Source: Auriscalpium vulgare
Taxonomy: Eukaryota; Basidiomycota; Agaricomycetes; Russulales; Auriscalpiaceae
Assembly: GCA_019915015.1 (NCBI GenBank)
Contig: JAHBBC010000011.1
Location: 1,364,001-1,428,000, forward strand
Reading direction: 5' to 3'
Length of the DNA stretch: 64,000 nt
Both the position numbers and the translations under genes were made by a program. Positions 23,192 through 33,904 of this stretch are shown here, in pieces. Each line of letters begins with the position of its first letter. Position 1 is the stretch's first letter. Under the pieces are notes generated by a model, which had not been told where the DNA came from, did no database searches, and saw nothing but the letters and a program-made list of their open reading frames with translations.

Positions 23192-26100
23192 ATGTCCCGA
23201 CGTCGGCCGATGCATTCGCACTCCTCTCGCAGCCAATGGGTGAGTCCACAAGGCGGCGGCTGCGATGGCCCCGGGCGGTTAGCATGACGGTTAGCATGGT
23301 CCTCGGCGCCGGTGAGAGAGCGATGAGGGACAAGAGGGACAAGAGGTACGCTTCCGCATCGAGCGACTAAGACGCCGCGAGGGGGTCTCGACGGGGAGAG
23401 CAGAGTGCAGCGCTGCACTCTTCGCCACTTCCTTACGAGCTGCGTCGCCCGCCGATGCTTCCGTTGTCCAGCTTGCTGAACCCAGTCCCTAGCAGCCCCG
23501 AGGCATCTGCGCGTCCGGATGCAAGGCTCGCCCCGGACACCCCTCCTACCAACGCCTCGCCGCTGCCGTCGCACGCAGTCTCCGTCTCGCGCGACGTGCG
23601 CTTGACCCGAAAAATCACACTGGAGAAGCTGCTGCGCTACGACGCTGTCGGTGCTATCGAGTACCCGGAGACCAGCTCGACGGGCTTCATTGGGCACCTG
23701 TTCCGCCTCGACCCTGCTGCGTGGTCGCCCCCCTTCTTAGACTTCGTCTATGCCCAAGGAGAGCCGAGGGGTATGAGTTCTGCAACGAAGACGGTGTCCG
23801 TCCCGGTGCTACAAGACGAAGATGAGCGCATGGTTCCCTGCAGGATGTCGTATAGCACATGTACGTAGTTTACTGTCTGCTCACTGCGAATGAGCGTCGA
23901 GACATGAATAACTGAGCACAATGTAAGGCCAAGGATGCAAGATTTGCCCGTATGCCATGGAAGATATCCGCAACAGTTGCCACACACAAGCATCGAGAGC
24001 AGACCTGTATGCGCGTCTCGAACAGGACACAGACTTGCTGCGCAGGGAGACTGCGACGCCGGTTCGACAAGTCCGCGAGAGGACGCTCGCGCTGTACTCA
24101 GCCTACCTCAAGCTCGGGTGTCCAGCTCCGCGCTTCGAAGATACATCCTACGACCCGGACAGTCAAGCTTACCTCGATAACCTGGAGCTCGAAAATGCAC
24201 GTGCAGAGCGTCGTCGTGGGTTGGAGGAGCCAATGGGTCGATGTCAAGGCAGGTTGTTGTTCGAGCATGACGAGCAAGAGGTCCCTCGTGTCCGGTAAGC
24301 ATACAGCATACTCATACACACAGAGTACTGATTTATGGTCTTAATGGCGCAGATGTGAGCACTACCACTCAAGAGCAAACCGCCACCACTTGGTCGACTA
24401 CGCCGTGTCTCGAGGCTCTCACGATGCGGACTACCTCGAGGCGCTTTTCAACAACGACTTCGACGTTATCGAGTCAATTGAAGCGGATTCAGAAGCGACC
24501 GATCTCTCGACAGACGTTGGAGGCTGTCGAACGGTGGCCAATAATTCGTCACAGAGGGTCCATTGTCGTGCGTGCTCCTCTGCATACGTTCGCAGTTGCT
24601 AATATCGATCTCCCACAGCTCGTGACCACCGCCAGGAGGGCAGCGGAAATGTTGTCGCAGTCGAGATGGTCAGGCTGGGGTGCTCCAGCCGCTTCCAGAT
24701 GTACGAGCCGCTGCCTGAGTATCGATCAGCCTGCCCGTTTGTCCTCGTCGTGTGCTCTCGAGCACATACACATCCAATTCCACTTCCTACCAAGACACCG
24801 CCCTCTATCCGCCGCGAACTTCTGACGCTTCTCTACTCCCTCGGAAATGATCTCGCCGAAATGACGCCCCGCAAGCTTCTGCGGCACACGACAGTTCAAG
24901 CCTACCTTAGGCAACGACTGCACGACATCGAGACACCGACGCTCAGCGACATCCATGTCTCACTTGCCAACCGCGATCACATCAAGTCGTACATACGGCA
25001 AGCCAAGGCTGGCGCCTTCCCTCTCGGAACGGGGTGGAAAGGTAGACATCATGGCTCCGTACGATATCTATCCACCGACTGAGCGCTCGTTTCTTGTTAG
25101 GGCTCGAGCATCTCAAAAAGCAGGAAGACATGGCTCACCGGGCGGTAGCGCAATATATCCGCTACATGGACGAGGTCCCATTAGACTCGCTAGCTCACTG
25201 GGATCCATCACAGTCGTCAGACGGCAAATCACGCGACACGCTCCGTATCGTCGTGTGTATGGAACGCGAGCAGAGCATGCGCCTGCATGACGCGCAATAT
25301 CTGCAAAGCGATATTGCATTTCGCCGTGTGCCTGACTTCTACGAGTTCGAGCTAGGAGGTTGGGACCGCATGAACAAGACCGGTATTGTACTCTTTCTCT
25401 AGCCTGATAACTTCGACAACTCAAGCTGACGCCGTCGCAGCGCTGGTGTTCTGCCGCATCTTCATGACTTCGCAAAGCGCCGCGGCACATTTTCTTGCCT
25501 TTCAGAAGCTCGAGGAAGTCGTCCAACGAGACACCGGAAGGAGCCTTCGATGGCGGCACATCCACAGCGCGACACTTCACCACCGGTCCGGTATACTTCA
25601 CTGGGCAGCCGATCAGCACGGTGGGCAGGCTAAAGGTATGTCTCAACGTCGCGCACCATCCAGCGGCACGAACGCTGACCTTCGTCGAGGCTTGGGCCTT
25701 CATCTTTGTGCAGTGTCACGAACGGTCCAGAACCGTCGTGATTTTCATGAGCCAGAGAAGCTACTCTCAGACCTGACACCTTACGAACACCTTCAACGTA
25801 TCTTCCGGCTCTGCTCCGTCCACATCTATCGTAATATCAAGACGTGTGCGGTCCCCGACGTAGTCAAACATCTCATGCGCAGTCTGGTGTGTATAAATCA
25901 TGACAGCTGGGATGACACAGTACATGCCATTGAACGCGACGGCGGTCGACCGGGAAGTGGTGAGTACACCGCACTGCGCTCGATCTTCGCTGATCCAGCA
26001 TCCATCCAGCATGGGTACAAGACAAAGTGCGCAGCCATTTCGCTTTCCCGGGCATGTGTTGGAGCAAGAGCCATATACCCCTCGACATCTGGCAAGCAGG

Positions 26101-26777
26101 TGATCGTAACAGCAACTTAATCGAGGCCGCACATGCCGACGTCAATCGCGAGGGTACAGGCTGTACTCTCGTCAGCGGAGTCAGCCATGCACAGCGCTTC
26201 GATAGCTTCAAGCTCAAGACCCTGCAGGTGAGCCAATTTTTCCGACATCCTCACTGTTTACTGCTCATAAAATGTACGTAGGCCCACGAGATCACAGGAG
26301 TTCGTGGCACCTTTCATACAGGTGCACCATCTGAGCTTAGTCTTCGAAATCTCCGACGACAGCGTACGTGGTGCATCCCGATTTACTGCGTTCACTCAAT
26401 TTACCTGCTCTTTCTCAGAAACGGCCCGGTTCAAAGCGCTCTTGGCAGAGGATCGTGGAATTGAGACGGCAAATACGAGACTCATGGATGCTAATACACG
26501 GTTTTCTCAAGCTGATCAACATGTCCGGCGCACATCGGCTGCACTCCTGGAGGCTGACCAGCCAGACGACGTTGACCATCCGCAGAAGAAGCGTCGTATA
26601 GACGCGGCCGATCGCGCCGTTAAAGCAGCTGATAGAGCGCGAAAGGAGCTCGACAAGGCAGCAGAAGCCAGCCTGGGGCGCATCGGGAAGGGAACGGGGA
26701 AGGTCCCTCTGCTCCTTCCCGGGGTGAACATTCGCGACGCCGTGGGGGTAATTAGATATGATGGACTGCATTCATAG
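23192..26777 (+). CDS. Mutator-like (MULE-type) transposase-like protein, apparently intact
   Basis: Eleven exons fit in phase (23192-23239, 23404-23860, 23928-24294, 24353-24567, 24619-25041, 25101-25382, 25441-25635, 25690-25959, 26010-26227, 26282-26363, 26419-26777), 2,916 bases, 971 residues; the acceptor of exon 2 is the least certain. N-terminal half: a Cys/His region (STCQGCKICPYAM, CEHYHSRANR). Middle: PLPTKTPP. Catalytic-like part: AADQHGGQAKGLGLHL, RLCSVHIYRNIKTC (the C-x2-H-x3-N pattern of MULE transposases) and IWQAGDRNSNLIEAAHADVNREG, whose Glu resembles the last acidic residue of a DDE triad. The C-terminal 120 residues are Ala/Arg/Asp-rich and likely coiled coil. I remember this family as widespread and repeated in Agaricomycetes. 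No terminal inverted repeats were recognised around the gene, so it may be an element core or a captured host gene. Confidence 0.62.
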
Positions 26778-26847
26778 TATTTTACATAGTATTTTACACA
26801 CAATTTACATACAATGCGCTGCGTGCAACCGGTTGAGCGTGGTTTGA

Positions 26848-27010
26848 ATGCAAGCGATGAAGGACGCACGATGGTTCGCGGTCGCGCTGGGCGTGAACAA
26901 CGTCGGCAACGCGTTCACGCCGCAGGCCAGCGTCGACCCGCTCGCGCTCTGCCCGCTCGGCGTCGCGGTCTACCAGGACGCGACGAACGAGACGTCACGG
27001 TGCGACACCT
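26848..27010 (+). other. Fragment with strong coding bias on the + strand
   Basis: A 54-codon stretch with GC-rich third positions (WFAVALGVNNVGNAF, PLALCPLGVAVYQD) that stops making sense by about 27010, where the opposite-strand fragment begins. I do not recognise it. No start context, partner exon or termination is evident. It looks like an isolated piece of an exon placed just after the transposase gene. Confidence 0.3.
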
Positions 27011-28035
27011 TGCACGGTCGCGCCGAGCATATTCAGCGTCGTGCGGCGGGAGCACGGCGGGGAGCTGCGGGCTCGACGGGTAGCTCGCGTGCTTCGTTCT
27101 CTCCTGCGGCGGCGAGCGCGACGTCGACGTCGTCTGCTTGTGGAACGGCATCGGCGACGGGCGCGAGGGCATTGGCGACGACCCGCGACGCCCCGCGGGC
27201 GGCGCCTCCATCTTCGTGCGCTTGCTCGCCTCGCCGTCGTCCGCAGGGCTGAGCGGCCGCTTCAGCGGCCCGCTGCCCCCCGCGAGCGTGCCGGGCGGCG
27301 TGTGGTGGGAGCGCGTCGACGAGACGGACCCGTGGTGCGAGCGCACGGACGGCGAGCGCGAGATCGGGCGCGGCGCGGGAGGGTGCGCGGGCCCGCTCAT
27401 GCTGCCGTGGAAGCCGCCGGCCGCGAGGCCCATCAGCGTCTCCGCGACGCCCTCGTCGTACTCCTCGTCGAGCGCGGGGACGGGTCGTACTCCTCGTCGA
27501 GCGCGCTGACGGGCGGCATGGGCGCGGCGCTGGTCGGCGACGGCTGCACGGAGCGCGTGACCGACGCGGAGCCGTTCGAGCTCCCTGGCTCGGGCGAATC
27601 GTTCCTTTTGGCGGAGTACCCCTCCGCGACCTTGAACGGCGGTGGCTGGTTGAGCGGCTGCCCGCGCGCGTCCGAGTACGGCTTCGGCGTGTCGTCGCGC
27701 CCGCCCTCCTCGAGCCTGCGCTGCTGCCGCTGCTGCTGCGTCGCCGCCTTGCGCTTCTTGCGCTCCTTCTTCGGCGGCGGCTCCGGCGGCGCGGGCGCGG
27801 GCACCTCGACCTCCTTCTCCTTCACGCCGCGCCGCCTGCGGTCCTTGTACTCCGCGGGCGAGCCGGCCTGGTGCTGCGCGATGTGCTGGCTCTCGGACCC
27901 GCGCGCGTTGCTCCCGACGAACGGCGGCGGCGGCGGCGGGTTGTTGCGCACGGCGAGCGGGCGCTTGAGGCCCCAGTTGCCGCGGTGTGCGTCGCCGCCG
28001 TGCGTGGTGTAGACCTGCTGGGCGGACTGCGTGCG
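27010..28035 (-). pseudogene. Broken Pro/Ser-rich gene fragment, weakly like a Cyc8/Ssn6 C-terminus
   Basis: On the minus strand the block starts after an AG acceptor (about 28035) with RRTQSAQQVYTTHGG and RGNWGLKRPLAVRNN, followed by polyproline. Then come charged low-complexity segments (PPKKERKKRKAATQQQRQQRR) and, after a frame change, DEGVAETLMGLAAGG, GPLKRPLSPADDGEASKRTK and more Ser/Pro-rich sequence. The late part recalls the disordered C-terminal region of the TPR corepressor Cyc8/Ssn6 of basidiomycetes, but no TPR repeats exist nearby. The frame is broken by a 29-base tandem duplication at 27455-27512. I read it as a gene fragment, perhaps copied from elsewhere; the parent is uncertain. 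Confidence 0.38.
27455..27512. repeat. 29-base tandem duplication that shifts the frame
   Basis: The unit beginning GTCGTACTCCTCGTCGAGCG occurs at 27455-27483 and 27484-27512 with two differences. On the minus strand each copy encodes LDEEYD. Because 29 is not a multiple of three, the copies put the two halves of the fragment into different frames. Confidence 0.85.
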
Positions 28036-29058
28036 TCTGCGCTATGGGGGGGTTGTCGGGGTAAGGCGATAGAGGTAGACGAGGCGGCGGGCGGGCGTCG
28101 AGGGGCAAACAGGGGTTGAGAAGACGAGAGGAATGCCATAGTAGCTAGAAAAACTCACCAACATGTTCTTGTTCGCATAGAGGCAATTGAGAGACGGATG
28201 TTGGCGTCGATACGCAGTCGGGCGCGCACCCATAACATCCGGCGTGGCGAAGGGGCGAGCCTTGAGGGCGGTGGATGCTTGCTGGATATGTTTGAAAGCG
28301 GCGGGCAAAGCGTCGGCAGCGTCAGCACGCCGCAGGTAGTCCGAGTCGACACGGCACAGCACACGCACCTGGACGACTCTCACTGGCCGCTGGCCATGCC
28401 CACTCGCTATCCGCATGCCTGGCACGCAGGACCGCGCCCACTCGCCTCGGGAACGCTTTTGGTCTTGCGTTCGGGTTTCTCGCAGGCGGTCGACGGCCTT
28501 CCTCGTCTCGACGGATAGCGTCTGCGTTGACTGTGAGCGAGAGAGGAGGGGAAGAGCGCGATACGCACCGTATGCGACGGACCAGGCGGACCAGTGCGCG
28601 TTGCGCTCGACGTGGCGCTGACGTATGTGGACTGAGGGGTGGGGTAAGGGATAAATGCAAATGAGGAGGAGGCGGCGCGCGTCGAGGGGAAAGAGGTTGT
28701 CGACAAGACGGAGAGACGAGAGGCGTCCGGGGTAGGTGGCTTGGGGCAAGACGCGTCCCGGACGCGCTCAGACCATCAATTAGACGCGCTTGTGCTCGCG
28801 CCACAGACGCGCCACGGCGTTCTGATCAACCAAATACTGCCACCCAGCTCACGGTACTCCCACTCCTTTTCTCTGGCAACCACCACCACCCCCTCACTGT
28901 CGTTCACTGTCGTCCGGTCTTTTTTTAAAAATTTGCGGCAGCGTCTTGCAAAGCTGCAGGTGTCGAACCCGGCGCCTCTCCTGCGCATCGTGCTAGCCTC
29001 CCGACCCTCTTTTGCCATTTCCCGTCGCTCTGTGGTTTATTCAATTTTCCTCTTCTGC
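28036..29058. other. Intergenic, no supported gene
   Basis: Open stretches on both strands have no recognisable motif. A + strand open frame (28741-29109) runs into the first exon proposed for the dioxygenase gene, so part of it could be coding leader. Confidence 0.4.
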
Positions 29059-30856
29059 ATGCTATCATTCCGTCCCAACAAAAACCGCCCGCAATGGCCC
29101 GCACCGTGAGCTTCTTGATTTTTTTCCAGCGTCCGAGTCCGTGCCCACCTAGTTGAGAAGACGCGTTCAGCCCGCATTTTCTCACCTTACGTGCTCGACT
29201 ACGCGTTCGAGGCGCCTGAAGCCCTTGTGCTCGACAACACGGATTTTGTTCAACTCATGAACAACGCCTTTCAACGCGCGGACGAGGTCGAGGCTGCCCG
29301 GGACAATGGCGACGAACTTCTCGCTCCCAGCCAACGACGTACTCCGGCGCCGCAAAAAAATAAAATCACAGCCGTACAACCTGAACACATGCCCTCCGAG
29401 GTTCCTAAGCAAGCCGGGGCGACGCTCGACAACCCAGTGAGCTTGCTCGCCCCTCGTTGTCTGTGTCCGACCTTCCAGCTTACCGCCTTTGTAGCCTTCC
29501 CTCGGTGCGACCGAAGCGCAGTCCACACAGCAAGATCGAGTGCATAAACATCAAACAGGCAAGCGTCGCCGCAAGCGTGCTCAAGTTGCCATGGAGCACA
29601 GGGGCCGGCTCGTCAACCTCAAAATGCGCGGCGCTACTGTAGCGCGCTACAGCAAACCTGCCAAGATCCCTTCAAGAGTATCTGTGAAGAAACTTCCCCA
29701 CGCGGCCGGTGGCTGGATAGGCAAGGTGATTCCGAAGGTAGATGGCGCACCCGTCAGCCTCGATGACCCGAGCATCCGTGGCTTCCGCCTGTACAAATGG
29801 GATGGCTGGTAAGCCCTTCGTCCATGTGTCCTGATATGAGTTCCTCACGAGATCTGTAGCAAAGACGTTGCGGTGGTCGACCCCAGTAGCGCGATCCTCG
29901 CGAAATTGGCCGGTCGACCAGCAGACGACGCTACGTGGCCCCAATCTTGCAAGCAGATATATAGCACAATGAGAAACATCGCCGGCAAGTTGAAGCTTCG
30001 CGCGGGCGACCTTCTGCATCGACGGGGCAACTACGCTGTGGCACGCATGGGTATCTCGTACGGAGGCGGCCAAACGGTGCGTCGCATATCTCACCCCATG
30101 CACACAAAGTCATTGACTCCGCGTGCCTTTCGGATACATAGCGACCCATGAATATGGACCTTCATGGAAACAACGAGGTGCTCAACGAGCTAGCGCAGGT
30201 GCCGGGGATGAAGCATGCATCTGGGCGGGTGAACGGTACGCCTGCTGAACTTAGCATGGCTGTTCTCTGTTTGAAACAAGTCCCTTTTAGGCTCGTTTGC
30301 AACTTCCAGTCCCAAGCTATACAAGGAATGCGAACACAACATGGAGCAAATTCTCGAACACGACCCGACCCTCGTCATGCCTTTCGACAACAACGTCCAC
30401 GCCGGTGTGACATTCAACTTCGGGCCACGCACGGCCACGTGGAGGCACCTCGACAGCTCAAACCTTCCCAACGGGTGGTGCTCCATCCTATCCCTGGGCG
30501 ACTACGACTACACCAAAGGCGGACAGCTCATCCTCTACTCATACAAGCTGATCATACAATTCCCTCCCAACTCAATCATTCACCTGCCGTCTGGTAGCGT
30601 CGAGCATGGCAACATCCAGGTGCAAGAGAATGAGACACGTATGTCCGTGACCTGGTACACCGCTGGGGCGCTCTTCCGCTACGTGGCGTACGGCTTTCGT
30701 ACCGAGAAGGCGCTTGCAGCGGACGACCCATCAGCCAAGGCTCGATTCGACGCGGAGCGTGGTGGACGTTGGCAGGCAGCCCTCAATCTGTTTTCTAAGT
30801 ACAATGAGCTGGCACAGGACATTTGCAAGGCGTTCGGTCTTTCAGCCTCGACGTAG
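29059..30856 (+). CDS. TET/JBP-like 2-oxoglutarate/Fe(II) dioxygenase
   Basis: Exons 29059-29105, 29130-29436, 29522-29808, 29860-30076, 30142-30235 and 30291-30856 are in phase and give 505 residues. The first intron would be only 24 bases, so the 5' end is doubtful; an internal ATG at 29257 is the alternative. A basic region (HQTGKRRRKRAQ) lies near residue 125. The last 190 residues form the oxygenase core: TFNFGPRTATWRHLDSSN (HxD iron ligands), NGWCSILSLGDYDYTKGGQLIL, IIQFPPNSIIHLPSG, SVEHGN (second His) and ENETRMSVTWYTAG (Arg for 2-oxoglutarate). The order H-x-D, GG, H, R and the wording around them match the fungal TET/JBP-type dioxygenases described as expanded beside DNA transposons. 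Such enzymes oxidise 5-methylcytosine; the substrate here is inferred. It is convergent with the next gene. Confidence 0.6.
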
Positions 30857-31159
30857 CATCAGTCTTTACTCTTGATACAGTGTGATTGGGTAGACTTAAT
30901 CCATGTGCTTGCTTGCAAATATTCAGAGTCAATTCTTGTGCTTCTTGCTTCAGACAGTGCACGACATGTTGAATAGGATAACAGTCACATTGCATTAAAG
31001 GCAAGATGTTATGGTAAGATGAACATGTAAGTAAGTAACAAGATGGGTATAGCGAGTCGATAGGGCTAGAAGCGTGTATGCACCCATGATGCTTTTGAGG
31101 GACGAATAGACAAAAGATAGAAAGAAAGAGTACTTGGTAAAGATAGGAAGAGTCAATTG

Positions 31160-32492
31160 TTAGTCAAGGTTGGTCAGATCAATGACCTCTCGTTCTTCGG
31201 CATCGTCGGTGAGGTCGATGATGCAGTAGGGCGAGTGGGCCTCCTCGTGAACCCGCTGCGTGATCCATCTGTTGCAGAATCGGCACTGGATGAAAAGAGA
31301 GCGGAAGTCGGCGTCGCTGAGTCCGCCATCGACGAAGTCATCGAGCTTGAGCAGCTGAAGGACGGGGCTGGGGGTCCAGCGGATGCGATGGGTGAGATGA
31401 AGGCGGCCGCTAGGTGTCGAAGCAACGGTGCCCGTCGAAGACGAGCTGCTTGCATAGCTCGCAGACCTCGCCGCGACCCTCGCCGCAGTGTAGCTGCCAG
31501 CAATATCTGATACTCGGCATTAGAAGACTGCAGCGGTGCAAAATGAACACAAGACTTACCAAGGCGACGCCTCTGGGAAGCCCTGCCTGGGGTGGAAGAC
31601 GCAGCCGACGACGTAGAAAAGATGCTGTCGCCCGAAGACGTACGGGCGAAGGAGCGGCGTCCGGGAGTCGACGCTCTGTCGTCGTCGTCGAATATATGGG
31701 CACCCGACCGCTTCAGGGCACGGCTGCCACCTGTTCATATAGGCATAAGATCGAGTGAAGCTATGCGTGAAATGGGATGGTGACTCACCGGGAGGAGGCG
31801 GCGTGGGCTCGGGGGTGGCCTCGGGGGTAGACACGGCCGAAGCGGGCACATAGAGCAAGGGCCCATCGACGGTCCGTTGGACAGGAGGCGGCGGCAGTTC
31901 TCCTGGTGCTGTATGTGCATGGTGAGCATGCATGCACGGAAGGCCAGTTAGATACTCACCTCGGAGAGGATAGCGCTTGACGAGGATGCCGAACCTGGGG
32001 TAGATGCGCTCGATGATATCTGTAGACTAAGTTAGCTAGTGAACGAACTGAGGGATGATCGCTTACAGAAATACTTGCACACTTCCTGTGCGCAGGCGGC
32101 GACCCAGAAGCCCTTCAGTCGACCAGAGGCAACGCGGAAGACGATGGACTCGGTGAAGGCGTTCGGATCTGGATCTGCAGAGGCGCAGAGGCAGCCTGGG
32201 GCCGCGAATTCATGGGTGTCCCTGTAGACCGCAAAGCGCTCGGGCGAGACGCGCTGTCCAAACTCGTCGACAGGCCTGCGTCGATGTGCGTGTAAGTATC
32301 AGATAGACAGAGGCAAGGAGCAACTTACCAGGCCCATACAACCAGCCGTCCCAGAGGACGACTGTACTCAAGGATGATGCCTTTCTTCTGCTCAATGGAG
32401 ATACGGCGTCGTTGTGGAAGGAAGCCGAACGAATCCGGGGTGGACGAGCGTCGAGGAGGGCCGAAGATGGGGGGGAATTCGTCGCGGTCCAT
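31160..32492 (-). CDS. Basidiomycete island protein with CxxC..H..C tail and double SUMO-interacting motif
   Basis: Six minus-strand exons (32329-32492, 32067-32275, 31960-32019, 31789-31908, 31560-31730, 31160-31506) sum to 1,071 bases, 356 residues, all in phase. It begins MDRDEFPPIFGPPRR, then RRRISIEQKKGIILEYSRP. The N-terminal domain holds CLCASADPD, GRLKGFWVAACAQEVCKYF and ERIYPRFGILVKRYPLR. A disordered Pro/Ser/Thr linker follows. The C-terminal domain has RIRWTPSPVLQLLKLDDF and a likely zinc site CRFCNRWITQRVHEEAHSPYC. The last 20 residues carry two SUMO-interacting-type motifs, CIIDLTDD and VIDLT, before the stop. I remember relatives as dispersed multicopy genes in polypores, but know no function. 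It lies tail to tail with the dioxygenase gene, 300 bases apart. Confidence 0.6.
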
Positions 32493-32609
32493 TGGAAGCA
32501 AGTGAGTGAACTGTTATTGAGCAAAGGTGGGTAGGTTGTGCTGCTCCGAAAGACGCACCTTATATACACCAGGGACCTGACTAAATTGCGGACGCCAAAG
32601 GCGAGCAGA

Positions 32610-32830
32610 CACTCTCGTCGCGTCGCCAAGTCGTTCACTAGCCTGCGACTTGCGGCCTGAACAGGGCGCGTTAATTAGTCGTCGCGTCGTACGAGTTGGC
32701 ACGCACCAATTAGCACGGCGCATACGCGTCGCGTCGCCAACGTGTCGCCGGCCTGCGACCGTCGGCCTACGCGGGACGCGTCAATTAGCGTTAAGTCGCG
32801 TCGAAAGGACACGACTTGGCTGTAGAAAAC
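32610..32830. repeat. Degenerate tandem repeats of about 110 bases
   Basis: Two related units: TCGCGTCGCCAA..GCCTGCGAC..CGGCCT..GGGCGCGTTAATTAG at about 32616-32677, and a diverged form at about 32727-32790 ending GGGACGCGTCAATTAG. A third partial unit starts near 32800. The motif GCGTCGC and TTAATTAG/CAATTAG recur. No coding role. Confidence 0.55.
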
Positions 32831-33904
32831 AGAAAAGAGAATTAGCGAGCGTATCGCGTCGACTCGGCCGAAAAAAAAGAACTCACCGACTCCGCGCGCA
32901 GTCCTGCCCCTTAGACTATGCCCAAGGTCGACATATACAGGGACAGGCGGTGTTTGAAGCTGCCCAGTAGCGTCGGCGGCCGCCAAATACGTTCGAATGG
33001 GCGGGAGGGTCGGGATGTGACGCGTCGTGACCAGGAACTGCGAGGGAACTAATTATTTCCTTGTATTTCCTAGGGTTTGTGAGTATATTTGCTTGTTTGG
33101 CTCTGCAGTGGCGTCAATCACGTCACATCTTTGATTATCGGGGCCGTTACGACACAGATAGTACTACCCGAGCTAAGCGAATAATACCAATCGACTCTGC
33201 ACTCGTCGGTGCGGTCCGACGCCGGAGCATGCGCGTACGTACGTGCAGTGACAATAGCGCTAAGCCTATAGACTTAGTATTGGTGTCGTATGCGGAAAAC
33301 ACGGGTGCTGAGCAGGCGCGGAGCCGTAACGGCGCTTGCGACGGTCATTTGGGAGATTGAAAGCAAGATCAGTGGGCGGTATGACATATGTAGGCTTTCG
33401 TACATGTAGTATAGTATTGTGCGAGGCAGGCACAGGGGCTGGAGGGCGGGGCATGCGTGTCGGAGCGTGCCGTGTAGCGGGGCGAGGAAGACGGCGGCAG
33501 AGGGCAGCATCTCGGTCATTCTGAACGACTGTCTTCTGACACCACAAGACCGAGCTACGGTGACTAGCTTGAGCGACGCACGTGGTGGCGGCGGGTGGTA
33601 AACTTGTAGGCGCTTCGAGTCGAGATCCATCTCACGCAAAGGCGCTTGAGGCTCGTTCTGACAACACATTGGGTGCAGAGATCAAAGCAAAAGTGAGCGA
33701 CATCACATACGCATCCATTCATTCGTTTATTCGTGCGGGGGTACGATATGGGATCGGGCGCCCCGCGGACGAGGCGCGTGGGTCCAAGAACACAGCGGGT
33801 GGGCACGGCAGATCTAGAGGCGCCGGGACGTGCTGCAGTAGTACGGTGCGGCCTCGGAAGACGCGCAGAAGTAGGCCGACGCGCGGGCAGTCGTTCCAGT
33901 GGTG

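Noticed and set aside
23192..26777. KDZ-type transposase for the large island gene
   Set aside because: The C-x2-H-x3-N and N-x2-E motifs fit the MULE group; no KDZ-type phrases were seen.
27010..28035. Functional Cyc8/Ssn6 gene
   Set aside because: No TPR repeats nearby, frame broken by the 29-base duplication, and the resemblance is limited to disordered sequence.
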